Below, piece by piece: positions 11,326 through 23,842 of a DNA stretch of 64,000 nt. The first letter of the stretch is position 1. The number at the start of each line of letters is the position of its first letter. The position numbers and the translations under genes were made by a program. The stretch covers positions 1,238,577 through 1,302,576 of the forward strand of contig NW_014575561.1 in NCBI RefSeq assembly GCF_000708205.1, given 5' to 3'. The notes beneath the pieces were generated by a model. It saw only the letters and a program-made list of their open reading frames with translations. It made no database searches and was not told where the DNA came from. The stretch is from Mixia osmundae IAM 14324 (lineage: Eukaryota; Basidiomycota; Mixiomycetes; Mixiales; Mixiaceae).

Positions 11326-11586
11326 TGGCAAGTAATGCATTCATCCGTTCGTCCGTCTACACCTTCTGCTATTCATGAGCCCGCACGCAAGAGACAGCCT
11401 TCCTTGCAGGGAGGGGCTCTCGTGTCGCGAATGAGCGTGCTCGAGACTCGATCTCTGTCTGCAAAGTCTTGTGTGAGAGGACTTGCTGTCTTTGAACGAG
11501 TTGGATGAGATCGGCGCGTTGCTGCGTACCATCATACCACGGCGGGCTAACAGCACCGCCCAACAGGTTCCTCCAGCGTAGCGTAT
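11326..11586. other. Intergenic, no feature seen
   Basis: These 261 bases lie between two plus-strand genes and presumably hold the VFA1 promoter. No open frame with recognisable protein or repeat was seen. Confidence 0.5.
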
Positions 11587-12178
11587 ATGAACAAGCAGGC
11601 GAGCAAGCCACCCACCTTTGCTAACGTGTACTGGCGGCGCGAGGTCGGCACGGCGAGACCATGCTTCATCTGCAATCGCGAGACGACCATCTGCTTGGGT
11701 AGCTCCCCGAGCTCGCTCCATCGCATCTCGAGCTGACAGCCAGCATGCAGCGACGAGTGACCTAGCAGACTTTGTATACACATGCCAGTCACATCTGTCG
11801 GATCGCAACTTTGCTTCGGCTGTTGCTCCTGTCACACCACCCGCCTCGCCTGCAATACCGAGTCCAACGCCGCCAAGCAAGCCCACCGAGGCAGACATTG
11901 CCAAAGCGACGGCAGACTACCTCGCAAAGCACCCGGAAGCGGCCAAAGACGCCAAAAAGTCTGTGCCCCCTGTCAAACCTATCGCTCTGCCGGCCACGGT
12001 CACCGAGCCAGCAGCACCGCCGGCCGAGCCGCCGAGGAAATTCACTCTCAATCGACACTACTATCAGATCAGACTCGACCATCACAAGCGGATATGGCAG
12101 ACCAAGCAAGCCAGGGAGATGGCAAAGACGCTGCCCTCTGCGCCGAGTAGTCGGCCAGGCGCGTCCACACTCGGCTGA
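11587..12178 (+). CDS. VFA1: VPS4-associated protein VFA1
   Basis: Exons 11587-11698 and 11751-12178 (52-bp intron, phase 1); 179 residues. VFA1 binds the AAA ATPase VPS4 and modulates ESCRT-III disassembly at endosomes. The protein has the family's zinc-ribbon-like start (VGTARPCFICNRETT, then DFVYTCQSHLSDR) and the conserved basic helix near the end (RHYYQIRLDHHKRIW). A Pro/Ala-rich linker joins them. The ATG chosen is the first in frame; only about 26 residues precede the first Cys pair, which fits the family. Convergent with the RNA polymerase III gene (76 bp between stops). Confidence 0.85.
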
Positions 12179-12254
12179 ACACGACATACAGGACTGCGAA
12201 TGCATTGTTACGACAATTTGTTGTTGATTATACAAAAATGCTTGTTCGTCTCGC

Positions 12255-15200
12255 TCAGGTCGCGAGACGTTCGAAGAGGGGCGTATTGATATGCCTAATC
12301 ACGGGTCTCTTCGAAACGACAGAAGGCAGTGATGTACCGCAATTGTTGGCGGGCAAGCCCATGATGATGGACTCTGAGATGCCGTCGATATCATCCTGTC
12401 GGCTGTAGACTGCAGCGTCGAAGAGATGGTCTGTCGTCTTCTCGAACGACGCCAACATGAGTGTCGAGTCTTTGAGCTTTGCAACACCGAAACGAGTGAT
12501 ACCGAGTACTTCGCCCTTACACGTCATCACGTCCCCGAGCAGGCCGAGATGACGAGGATCCACGCTGAGACCATGAGCGCCCATCGTGCCGCCGATCTCG
12601 TTGATGATGGTCTGTCGGGCTGCTTCGATGCCCAAGACCTTGACGACCTCCATGATGTGGTTGGAAGTAACTCGCCGGCCGTCCACGCCGTCGGTGGTCA
12701 TGACTTCGCGAAGACCGTTGCCCTCGACGAGCAGATGCTTCTCCTTTGAGCTACCTTGCTTGACCTGGATGACCGCACGAGAGCATGCTCCGACACCCTT
12801 TACCACTACATTGGGTAGCAGCCGACAGAGCGTGTTCAGCCGATCGAGTTTATGAGGGGCAGAGCTCGTAGATTCGCTGCCGTCATCGTCTGGAAGATAG
12901 ATCCGAATGCGACCCGAATGGCTGGCGGACACGTTGCCTTTACCCAGCTTCAGCTTTGCAGCCAAAATTGAGGCAGCAATCGAGTGGGGCGTCACTTCGA
13001 GTTGAAGACGCGAGACGGTATCCATGTCGATCTGGATGTTCACATAGGCTTGCGTGGCTGTGACGGTGGGCGCCATTTGCGATGCAATCTGCACGTCATT
13101 CAGCTCCATGTCTGACTTCCCGGTACACAGCACTGACCTCGCCGAGGTAGGTCTTCTCGATTCGGGCCTTGATGACTCTAGCGGAGGCTTCAGATTGCGC
13201 GAGGTCGGACAAAAGCTCGGCTGTGATGATGGGCGTTGAGATGACCTTGCTGGCGTTGATGATCTCTTTGATACGAGGCACACCGAGCGTGACGTTCATA
13301 GAAGCGACACCGGCGAAATGGAACGTCTTGAGCGTCATCTGTGTGCCAGGTTCGCCGATCGATTGAGCGCCTATTGCACCTACTGCTGTCCCAGGCTCCA
13401 CCATCGACCGAGCGTATTTTTCCCAGCAGAGCAGCAGGAAGCGCGCAATCTGATCTTCTGTCGTCTTTGTCTTTTGATCTACGACGTGCACTGCTTTCGG
13501 ACCTGCCAAGCCAGTGAGATCCGTCTCGTCGTCCCATTCTTCGTGCTTCTCGAGCGCTTCAATCATGCCGTATGCTCGCCGGAAGCGCGCGGCTGGCGCT
13601 ACAATGTGCTTGACGACGAAAGCTTTTATCTGAGCAGGGAAATCCGAATGTCGGGTCATGTCGAAGCGATCGGTGGCGAGAAGGCGATCAGTCAGTTCGA
13701 GTATCGCGTATGGCATGAGAGGTTTGCTCGTCTTGGTATGTGGCACGGTGGCCCGAATATGCTGCCAAGTTCTGACAAATTCGACAGGCGAGCCGTCGCC
13801 CTCCATGTATGCAGGATCAAGGCCATCATTGCCATACATAAATTGTACGATTGAGCCTGTCGAACTGCGGACTGAGAGATCGTAGCGCGTGGAAAGATCC
13901 TCGAGCGCTTTCATGAGTCGACGCTGCATATAGCCAGTCTCTGCAGTCTTGACCGCAGTATCAACAAGGCCTTCACGCCCAGAGATGGCATGGAAGAAAA
14001 ACTCGGTTGCCGTGAGACCGCTGTAGAACGAGTTACGGACGAATCCTTTTGAGGGCGGGTTCTTTGACTTCTTGAGATAGTGAGGAAGCGAGCGATTGAT
14101 GAAGCCATCAGCAACACGCTTGCCGTTCGTGATCTGCTGGCCGACACAGGCGACCATTTGACAAACGTTGATCTTCGAACCTGCATCCAGACGTCAGTTG
14201 CGATCAGCGGCTGGAACAAACAGGCACACCCTTCGAGCCACATATAGCCATGATAAGAGGAGCATTGTTGCGGGAAAGCTCAGTCATACAGATCTCGCCG
14301 ACCTTGTCTCTGACGCGCGAGAGGACACCTGAGATAGATGCCTCGAGCGTCTGATCCTGATCACACCCTGCCGCGTTCTCGAGCTTTCCGTGAGCGGCTT
14401 GTGTGATGAGCAAGTTTGACTCTTCGTACGCTTTGCGGATGCGGTCGTCTTTCTCGTCGCGTAGCTTATCGCCTGGTGTCACGTCGCTGATACCGATCGA
14501 GAAGCCTTGATTGGTAAGCCATCTGGCACAAAGCTTTGAAAGGCGATTCATCGCTTGCGCAGCTGCATCTGCGCCGTAGTCGCGCAGCAAGACCCCGAAG
14601 ACCGAGTTCTTCTTGCCATCACCGACTGTGGCCTTGTCAAGAGCACCGCACATGATGACGCTGTTCTCGATGACCAAGTAGCCGTCGTTGGGCGACATAT
14701 CCGGCGCATAGCCGGCCGGAGGAGCTTCGAATGTCCTGCACTTTGCTTCGAGATTGACACAGATTGAACTGCGTGAGCTAGGTCGCATCAGAACGCTAAA
14801 GACTTGTTTGCCCGTCCAGAGTTGCTTCGGTCGGAGAATCGTTGGCGGAGGGAGCTCGAGATCGCCTTCGGCATCTGTCAGGTAGCACAGTATCTGACCA
14901 ATCTCTGCTCGGTTTAGAAACTTGTCACGCCGCGAGAGTAAGAATGCGCCAGTGATAAAGTCCTGAGTAGCAGCGATGATCGGTTCGCCGTTGCGGGGTG
15001 TGACAAGATTTTGCTTGATGCTCATGAGATGAGCGGCCTCTGTTCGAGCTTCTTCGGTTTGTGGTACGTGAAGGTTCATCTCATCGCCGTCAAAATCAGC
15101 ATTGTAGGGCGTGCAGACGCATTCGTTGAGTCTGAAGGTGCGCCAAGGTCTGACCTTGACACGATGAGACATGATAGAGAGCTTGTGTAGACTCGGCTGA

Positions 15201-16773
15201 CGGTTGAAGAGGACAATGTCGTCATCGCGAAGGTGTCTCTCGACAACGTCACCTATCCTGAGTTGCTTGGCGAGCTCGATGGGATTGCCATACTTGAGAT
15301 CCTTCTTGATGCCTGTAGCAGCAGATATGACATAGCAAGCACCCGGATGGACTTCTTTGCCATTGCGAACTGCCTTTCTCAACTGCTCGAGATTGTGCGA
15401 TGTCACTCTCTCGGGGTAAGTTAGAATCTTTGCGACCTTTTCCGGTACCGCGACCTCATCGATACGCAGATTCGGATCGGGCGAGATGACAGTTCGGGCC
15501 GAGAAGTCGACACGCTTGCCGGAAAGGTTTCCTCGAAATCTGCCTTGCTTGCCTTTGAGACGCTGGCAAAGACCTCTCATGGGTTTCTGACCCGAGATGG
15601 TATTGTTATTCACGTCCGAATTGATATAAGTCGCAACTGCATGCTGCAGAAAGTCCCATTGTTCCATGAAGACGTTTGTCTGGATACCCTTTGCGAGGCC
15701 TGACTTGATGAGTTGGTTCGTAAAGACGATCTCAGCAAGCTTGACGGTCAGGTCATCCTCGTTCGTCGCATCGTCTTGCTGTACCGACGGACGGATGGTC
15801 ACAGGAGGCACGAGGAGATACTGCCAAATAAAGGTCTCTGGCCGGGAGATGGTAGCATCTAGGCCGAGCAATTCGCAGTCTGGATTGGTGATACATTCGA
15901 ACAGCTTGAGCGCACGAAGCGGATTGAGGTCGTCTTGTGCACGGCTGATCGAGCCCTTGAGCTCCTTCGTGTCTTGGAGAGCATGATCGAAGGACTGCTC
16001 GAAGGCCTCTCTGGCGGGTTTCATCTTGCGTGCGCGGTACTTCTCGTGGATTATCTTGAGACTTCCCGCTTTTTTGACCGTGCCGTTGATTGATCCGCAG
16101 TGAGGACAATTGAGTGCCTTTTTGGCTGTCGCGACGACTTCTTTGAGGAATCTGTCTCGCTGGGTGTTGTCGAGATTGGGTCGTCTTAACTTCCTGAGCG
16201 CTGCGCGTTGCTGGTCATCGTCGAGCAGCGTTCGCGAGCAGACCTGCACGCGTCACTCGGCGAGCAAATGAGAATCAAAGGGGATGCACTCACTTTGCAG
16301 ATGACTTGCAAGATCTCGATCGTCTTTCTGAAGTAGCCCGTGTGGAAGAGGGGCACGGTCAATTTGATGTAGCCGTAATGCCCGACGCATTCCTTCGCAC
16401 GCTCGCCACAGGTTTCGCAGTTGGATTTCTTGTCTGCTATGCCCTGCAAGATTGGCGTGCCATGGGCCTCAGGGATGACAAGGGAGGCCAAGGTCGTGCT
16501 TACGAGTCGTCTGTCGAGCACGCCGCCCGGCTTGGGTTCACGCTCGGTGGCAGCGGATGTAGAAGCAGCAGGCGGCTTCACGGCCGAGCCATTCACGGCC
16601 TTCTTGCTCGTCACTTGTCCAGCATTGCCCGTGATTGGCGTGAAGTGATAAAAGTCTCTCTGTGTGCACTCGACCTCTGAAAGTGCGACGATCTGGTCTG
16701 ACGATAGCACGCCAAACAGAACGTGTTGCAGACGCTTCGGCGCCGTCTCGCGGACGGTGTGCCGATCAGCCAT
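12255..16773 (-). CDS. RPO31: RNA polymerase III largest subunit (RPC1/RPO31)
   Basis: Exons 16294-16773, 14230-16243, 13138-14180 and 12255-13088; 1456 residues, the normal length (yeast 1460). This is the catalytic subunit making tRNA, 5S and other small RNAs. The N-terminal zinc site (CETCGERAKECVGHYG) and second zinc pair (CPHCG) are present, and the active-site Mg2+ loop NADFDGDEMN lies near residue 540. The bridge-helix and trigger-loop region follows (GAIGAQSIGEPGTQMTLKTF). All three introns are about 50 bp and fall within conserved blocks (ICKVCSRTLL, CGSKGSKINV, YLGEIASQM). Divergent from REI1 across 170 bp. Confidence 0.98.
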
Positions 16774-16943
16774 GGCTGAGAAGAGCCGCGAAACGAGTCA
16801 AGCGAGCTTATATTCGAGCGACGAGGCGACCAAGTCGATCTTGATTTGTAATATATATTGCCTCTGCCAAAATTCGATTGATGATGACACAGTGCGCCCT
16901 CACTTGATCGAACAGCACGAGCTCGACATCCTTTGATGCTAGG

Positions 16944-18429
16944 ATGAGCTCTCATCCTTACACGTGCATATCGTGCTCGCTCGCATTTGCCGATCCGGGC
17001 GTACAGAGGCAGCACTACTCTACCGATCTGCACAGGTACAACGCAAAACGAAAAGTCGCTGGCCTGCCGCCCGTCACAGCACACGTCTTCAACGAGAAGA
17101 TCCTCGCGCGTCGACCTGCGGAGGCTGTGCAGAGTCTACCAGAGGAGGATACGACCGGCAAGCTAAGTTGTCAGGCCTGCAGAAAGAATTTTGCTTCGCC
17201 CAACGCTTATAGGGACCATCTCAAGTCGAAGAAGCATAAAGAGGCGGTCTTCAAGAACGTCTCCGACCTCAAAATTGGCCAGAATGATAGCGCGACAGAC
17301 GTGCAGGATAAGATCAAGCCAGAGAGAATTGACCCCTCGCTCGAGTTCCCAGATCTTGACAAAGTCCTTGACGATGTCGAACCTGTCGCTTCATCGTCCC
17401 AGCAGGCAGCAGAAGCGAACGATCCTACTGAACGTGCCATCGATGCAATGATCGCCAGGAGACTCGCTTGTGCTCCTCGCATCAAGCCTTTGGGCTGCTT
17501 GTTCTGTCCTACCCAGCACAGATCCCTCCAGGCCAAGCTCGACCACATGCTCGCAGATCACGGCTTCTTTGTGCCCGATGCAGAGTATCTCGCCGACCAG
17601 GAGGGACTCGTTGCCTATCTGGGCGAGCAGATCGCCGGCTGGAATGTCTGCCTCTACTGTACTGCTACCTTCAGCCCCTCCGCGCCACCAACGTCCGCCA
17701 CGACGACCGAGGACGAGCGCAGGGCGGCAAAAAAAGGCCTCGAAGCAGTCAGACGTCACATGATCGACAAGCAGCACTGCAAAGTCGCTTGGGATACCGA
17801 GAGCGAAAGACTCTTGCTGTCTGACTATTACGACTATCGGCCGTCCTATCCCGATCACGAGGGCTGGGAGGACGTTGATGAGGATGAGGAGCTCGGTTCG
17901 GATGTCGAGATGGTCACAGAAGCGCAGGACGATGAGCTTGAGATCGGAGATGAGCCCCGTTCCCGCCTCGGTACAGGATCAGTCTCGTTGGGCGATTCGC
18001 CATACGAGCTCGTCCTGCCGTCTGGCCGCCGTATTGGTCATCGCGATCTGCGCTTCATCTACAAGCAAAATTTGCTTCGTAAGTCTTCTATCATCTGGTC
18101 AGTATTCCGCGGCTCATTGTACTTCTTTGACTCTACCAGCTTATCTGAACGATACCAGCAATAGACGAACCAAGCTCATCGGCCAATTAGCTTCTGCGGA
18201 CCATCAACGCAAGTCCAATTCAAGCGCTCTCATTCCATCTAAGGGTGGCTTCGGCCAATACGGCGGAGGTGGTCAACTCATGAAGGCACCTAATGCAGGC
18301 GAAGCTCGTCGGGCCAACCGGTCCACTCGACTTCACCTTGACCAGCGCAAGCGAGCAGACCATTACACCCGCGTTGCCATCAAGGTCCATAACAGTCAGA
18401 AGCATTATCGCGATCCGCTCTTACAGTAA
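16944..18429 (+). CDS. REI1: 60S biogenesis zinc finger factor REI1 (ZNF622)
   Basis: Exons 16944-18078 and 18140-18429 (61-bp intron, phase 1); 474 residues. REI1 is a cytoplasmic C2H2 zinc finger protein that acts late in 60S subunit maturation, releasing and recycling export factors. Fingers are seen at residues about 8-31 (CISCSLAFADPGVQRQH), 74-99 (CQACRKNFASPNAYRDH) and 188-211 (CLFCPTQHRSLQAKLDH), with another Cys pair in NVCLYC. The C-terminus is basic and Gly-containing (SKGGFGQYGGGGQ), as expected. Faces the RNA polymerase III gene on a short shared promoter. Confidence 0.94.
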
Positions 18430-18542
18430 CGACGCGATGGGTCTGTGCGTTCCGACGATTGCATCATTTGACAACCAATGGCTCGCAACCGATACTGAAA
18501 AGATTGTTTGGATCTCGTCAACCAGTGCTGCTGTTCTGTGCG

Positions 18543-20457
18543 ATGATGATGCTGTCCTGGCTGGTGTCCTTACTGATCGCGTCTGTCGTGGCATTGCGCG
18601 GCAATTCACTGACTTCGCGCTCTCTCGATAAGCAAGTCTCTCCCGTTGGTATGGAAACTCGAGCTCATTTGCGCAGGCGATCCAATGCGGCTCCAATCTT
18701 GCCGTCGTACCTGTTCAGACAGAAGGTCAACCATTTTCCAGATGAAGAGGCGCGATATGGGCCCAAAGAGCTGTCAAAAGGCTATTTTGATCAGGTATGC
18801 TGCCTGGTCCCTCTTGACACTTTGGCTCAACAATCATGCAAGGTCTACACGGTCAACACGACCGCCTACAAACGGGGCGGTCCCGTCTTTCTGCACATCT
18901 CTGGCGAAACATCTGCGCAATCGCGATGGCGCTACGCAACCACGGGCTACCTGGCAAAGCTTGCCCAAGCTACCGGGGGCATCGTCATCATACACGAGTG
19001 CCGCTACTATGGCACGAGTTGGCCGTTCGAGTCACTCACGACCGACAATATGCGCTTCTTGACGACGGAGCAGATGATCGCCGATGTTGCCTACTTTGCT
19101 CAAACCGTTCGGATCCCCGGACTGGAACACCTAGATCTAACTGCACCCAAGACACCTTGGATTCTCAGTCAGACTCTCATGACTCTGCAATGCGCTTGTG
19201 CTGAAGCGTAGATGCAGCCGGCGGAAGTCTGGCCGGGGCTCTGACTGCCTTTGCCAAAGTGCAATACCCCGACATTTTCTTCGGTGCCATTGCCTCCTCG
19301 GCCACTGTACAGTCCTTCTTCGGCTTTCCCCAATGGTACTACGCACCTCGCGAGCATGCGCCGAGAGAATGCATGGCTATCGTCGAAAAGACTGTCGAGA
19401 GGTACGCTGCCCGAAGAGTTCAAGACTCAATTGACTGGTTCTACAGAATGGACAAACTCTTCGCTACTGGCAACAAAAACCGCATTCGCGAGTTCAAGAA
19501 GCTCTTTGGACTCGCGAGCGTACTGGACAACCGCGATTTTGCCATGGCTGTTGCTGTTAGAGTCTCACCACCTTCTCTGTGAGGCGCTGACGCGCTGTAC
19601 AGTCGCCCATTGGCGCAACATGGAATTATCCCACGAACGGCTGGCAAGAGCTGCAATGGGGACCCTACGGTTCAAATGACTTTCATGCTTTCTGCGCGAA
19701 CTTGACATCGCCATCGATTGATAAGGAGCTTGACAAGCAGCACGGCGTTCACCATCTAACGAATTACGCAAAATACGTGAGAGAGCAAGTCGTTACGACT
19801 TGCCCGCAAGGCAAGGAGCTCAACAGCAACGACTGCTTCGGCACTCAAGACGCAGCTGCTTGGGCGAGCACAGCTCTGTCCGAGTCACGAAGCTACGCAT
19901 GGGGTGGCTGTACAGAAGCCGGCTTTTATAACCAAGCAGCGACCGACGGTGGACCTTCACTGATTTCTCAGAGCGTTCAGCCTTCCTATACAGAAGAATG
20001 GTGCAAGAAAGCATTTCCACCTGGACGTTACGCACATCTGCCATCGCAGCCTGACCTGACAAAGGAATCGAGATTCGGCGGAGCTCTCATGAGCGAAGAC
20101 CGCTTGGCATTCATTGACGGGTCCAACGATCCGTGGCGCTACGCGACGCCCAACTCTCCTGATTTGCCTCCTCGACCTGATTCCCTCTTGCGTCCAGCGC
20201 ACATCATCCCGGTATGTCATCCAGAGCGAGCAAGTCACCGGTTCTGACTGGTCCGAAGGGTGGTTCGCATCATTCGGACTGCTATGGCCTGACAGACCCG
20301 GAACTCGAGCCACCGCCGATCCGTGCCGTCCACGCTTATCAAGAGAGTAAGGCTCCATGTCTGATACATCTGGCTAGGCTCACTGATGCATGCAGAGTTT
20401 GTCAAATCTTGGTTGGAAACAGATTTTCCGGCCTGGCAAAGGAAGTTCTCAGATTGA
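18543..20457 (+). CDS. Secreted serine carboxypeptidase, family S28
   Basis: Exons 18543-18794, 18843-19167, 19218-19555, 19603-20211, 20259-20346 and 20396-20457; 557 residues. The protein belongs to the prolylcarboxypeptidase/thymus-specific serine protease family, which cleaves Pro-X bonds in the vacuole or outside the cell. An N-terminal hydrophobic segment (LSWLVSLLIASVVAL) is a likely signal peptide. The triad is visible: Ser near 196 in GGSLAG, Asp near 481 in DGSNDPWRYA and His near 512 in GGSHHSDCYG. The start was set at the Met cluster before the signal; an upstream in-frame ATG at 18459 would bury the signal. Intron 1 (48 bp) is in frame without stops. Confidence 0.93.
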
Positions 20458-20505
20458 GATCGTGCGCTATTTTACAATGCAAATGCTGTAGCTTGTACAA
20501 TATTG

Positions 20506-22044
20506 CTACCGCTCCGCATGTCCAGACGGGCTGGTTGTACTGAAATCAACATGGACATAGGCGCGCTCTACGTCTTCTAGACTCTCGATAGCATACTGGG
20601 CTGCCTCTGCTACGTCGTGCGAGAGTGGCAGAGGAGTGTCAGGCGGCACAACGACATCGGTCTCGACGACGAGTCTATCGCCTTGGTAGAAGACTGAGCT
20701 GTACTGCACGCCCTTAATGAGGGGTGAAAATCGGGTGGCGAGATAGATCATGCGCTGATGTTGCGCAGGACCGGCGCGCCTGCCTGTAAGCTTGAAGAGA
20801 TTGCTGAACAGCGTTTCCGACCATTCGAGGATGATGTAGACAGACAGTAGGAGACCACCTGCCGCATCAAGCCATGGAAGCCCTAAGAGCTGGCCGATGT
20901 ACGGAAAGGCGATTGAGAAAAAGTTGAAGACCATGTCGTTCTCGGCGTCTGCACATGCATGAGTGCAGGTCCTTGATGGTGATGCAGGTCACACCTTGAG
21001 CGAGAGCCTTGACGCTCGTGTTATTCACGCGATGGTAGTACAGCCACACACCCCCTTTGACGACGATTGTTCCGACCATGACACAGATGCCCGGGAAGGG
21101 GATATTAACGGCCAGCTCGCCAGGGTTGGCAAGTCTTTGAAGTGACTCAATGAAGACTTGTGCAAAGCTGGCAATCATGAAGACAGAGAAGACCACGACG
21201 CCGAGTGGCTCCATGCGACGCTTGCCAACTGGCCACTGCAGGCTAGTGTCAGTACAAGGGCGCTACTGTGCCGTCAACTTGCCTGGTATTGTGACTTCCA
21301 ATCCTTCTGAGACATGGCTCGGGAGGCGACCCAGATGATGACGGTGGAGAGCAGGTCCATGGCAGAATCAACGAGAGATGCGACGAGCGAGATTGAATTC
21401 GAGAGGAGTGCCACGACGATTTTGCCTAGCAGTAAGATGACATTGATAATGAGATTGACGGCGATGGCCCATTTGACGTCTTCCTGTAGTTTATCGCCCT
21501 CTCTCGCGCGAGATGAGCGGTAGTCCTCGCGTGCGACTGGTAAGAGCGGCGAGGATTCCGAGAAGGGCGAGCCAGCAGCTTGCGGTTCTTGGGGGGCAAG
21601 GGCGGAGGCGTGAGTCGCGTCGAGGACCTCGTCTACCTCTGCAAAGTAGTCGAGGATCTCGTTCTGCTTTTCGTAGAACTCTCTAATCTGGGTCAGCCGT
21701 AGACGTGTGAGCCCTGCTCAGTCCAGTCTGAAGTGTTCGGCGCTTGCCTTTTTCTTCTTGATCGTCTTGAGCTCATCGTCTGACATTCGATATCTTTCGA
21801 ATCTGCCGCCCGAGTTGTCGACGAGTCCGGCGATATGGAAGAGTGATTGACTCTGTTTGATAGGCCGCCGTTGATGCTGTCGCTCGAGTGACTCATCCCG
21901 CGTGCGCTGAGATGCGCCGTCCTCAATGTCATTGGTATCGTCGACATTGTCGCCAAGCTGGAGCATGCTCGCCAAGTTCTGGAAACTCTGGGGAACCTTG
22001 TGGAGGCCATACTGAAGCGTAGACTGCCTTCGTTTCGAGGCCAT
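20506..22044 (-). CDS. Cation diffusion facilitator (CDF) metal transporter
   Basis: Exons 21748-22044, 21283-21687, 20995-21235 and 20506-20948; 461 residues. CDF proteins exchange divalent metals (Zn, Mn, Fe) for protons. A polar N-terminus of about 150 residues is followed by helices containing LVDSAMDLLS (the paired Asp metal site in TM2) and ALAQDAENDMVFN (the TM5 region), and a soluble C-terminal domain with DVVVPPDTPLPLSHDV, the usual dimerisation module. Two of three introns use GC donors (AG|GCAAGC at 21747 and AG|GCAAGT at 21282, minus strand); both are needed for the frame. An upstream in-frame ATG at 22248 overlaps HAT1 exon 1 and was not preferred. Confidence 0.92.
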
Positions 22045-22149
22045 TGAAGCCGAGCCTGACCTGCTGCTGTGCAGGCTGCCAAGCGCAAGCTCTACCGAGC
22101 ACTGATGAGTCGCGTCGAAGGAGTCAAGTGCCTGTCGCCTGTCGAAGAG

Positions 22150-23773
22150 ATGGACGATAGCTGGGCCAATGACGGCTGCCAAGCCTTGCAACTCCGTCTG
22201 GGTGAGCATGCGACGCTCACATCTCGGCCCGGCCTGGGGTTTTGACACGAGGAACGCAGTGAGATCGGATGAGGAGCTCCAATCACTCGACCCATCCGAA
22301 AAGGCTCTCGTCTCTGATTTCGCACCCGATCTCGTGCATCAGATCTACGGAGACGAGCAGATCATCTATGGCTACAAGAATCTCAACATCGAAGTGCATC
22401 GCCTGTCTGATTTTGCTCGCAAGTTGGCTAAGCAACGTGAACTATGACAGCTTCAATTCGCATCAGGCAGCCTGCGACAGTACTTGGGTATCTCCCATAC
22501 CGACGTCATGCCTTCGACATCTACGGTCAAACCAGATCCGATAGAGCCGCCTCTCTACGACTGGCTACCTGCTGGCACGTCGCTTCTCACTCTGCGCGCA
22601 TGACGCGTCGGGCTGAAGCAGGACAGGCTGACTTGCAGACTACATGAAGGACCCGGACGGCTTCCTCAAGCAAGTCAAAGTAGATTCAGAGACTTTCAAG
22701 CCAGTAGGCACTAGAATTGGCAGTTATGCCCGTCGCCTCGTCAAGAACACCTCCAAAGGCAAGGAAAAAGCCAAAACCAATGGCGCGACGAGAAAACTGT
22801 ATGAAGTCTGCGAGGAATCTGACGAAGATGCGATCGTCTACGAAGCTTACAGCGTACGTTGCGTTGGTATTCCTCCTGCTGCTCCGGCTGATCCTCGGGG
22901 CGAAAGACGCAAATGGCGACCCCAGGCTGGAAAGAGTACCTGCGACGTATGCAGATCTTCACCGTGCTCTTCATCGATGCTGCTTCCTACTGCGAGGAGG
23001 ACGATACTCACTGGGAGTTCGTTACTTTATACGAAAAGCGAGCGGTCAAACGGAAGGAGCAAAGCGAGCCACAACACAGCTTTCATTTTGTCGGCTACAC
23101 TTCGCTATACAACTGGTTTTGCTACCCTGACAAAACGCGGCTGCGCCTCTCGTACGCTCCTGACCGGGATTTTCAAGGTCCTGCTGATACACGCATACAG
23201 GCAATTCGTCATCTTGCCCCCTTATCAGCATGCAGGACATGGCTGTGAGCTGCCTGCTGTGATCTTGATCCTCATACTGAGACGGACAGCAGCTGCACTG
23301 TACTCGATGGTCTACTTCTGGATGCGAGGGAGAAAAGATGCAGCAGAAATGGTCGTCGAAGACCCGTGCGAGTCTTTCCAGACTCTGCGAGACAAAGCAG
23401 ACCTGCACGCGCTCTTGTCCCAGCAGCTCTTTAATGATATCAACGCTCCTGTCGACCGGCATTGGATCGAAGAGAAGAGAAAGGACTGCAAGCTCGGCGA
23501 CAGGCAATTTGCAAGACTGGTCGAGATGGGTCTCTATCTCAAGCTCGGCAAGAAAGACCCCAAGAAGCTCAAAGACTACCGCCTCTTCGTCAAGGAGCGT
23601 CTCTACCGCTTCAATTACGTCAGTCTGGCTCAAGCTCACCTCGCGTGAACTGACACGCCACACAGGAACTGCTGTCATCGCTGTCCGTCGACGAGCGAAG
23701 GGCAACGCTTCAGCAGACGTACGAGGGCGTACTGGAAGAGTACGAAGAGACGCTTGCGCCGTTCCTGGTCTAG
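22150..23773 (+). CDS. HAT1: Histone acetyltransferase HAT1, type B
   Basis: Exons 22150-22201, 22260-22418, 22467-22574, 22639-22853, 22907-23151, 23201-23244, 23290-23618 and 23666-23773; 419 residues. HAT1 acetylates new histone H4 in the cytoplasm and nucleus before chromatin assembly. Family blocks are clear: WANDGCQALQLRLV at the start, QIIYGYKNLNIEV, the GNAT acetyl-CoA loop ILPPYQHAGHG and VEDPCESFQTLRD. Intron 2 can be read as GC-AG (22419-22466) or GT-AG (22423-22470), changing one residue (Ser or Asn); intron 3 (22575-22638) fits only with a GC donor. The start at 22150 restores the conserved W-x-ANDG motif. Confidence 0.95.
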
Positions 23774-23842
23774 CCTGCGAGAATGGCCACGTCCTCTATT
23801 CTAGTCAATCGGACAACAAGATCTACAGGATGCACGCATGCG

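Noticed and set aside
18459-18542. Earlier ATG for the S28 peptidase
   Set aside because: It would put about 28 residues before the signal peptide; the Met cluster directly before the hydrophobic core fits a secreted protein better.
22045-22248. Upstream ATG giving a longer CDF transporter
   Set aside because: It overlaps HAT1 exon 1 on the other strand and adds residues not expected for the family.
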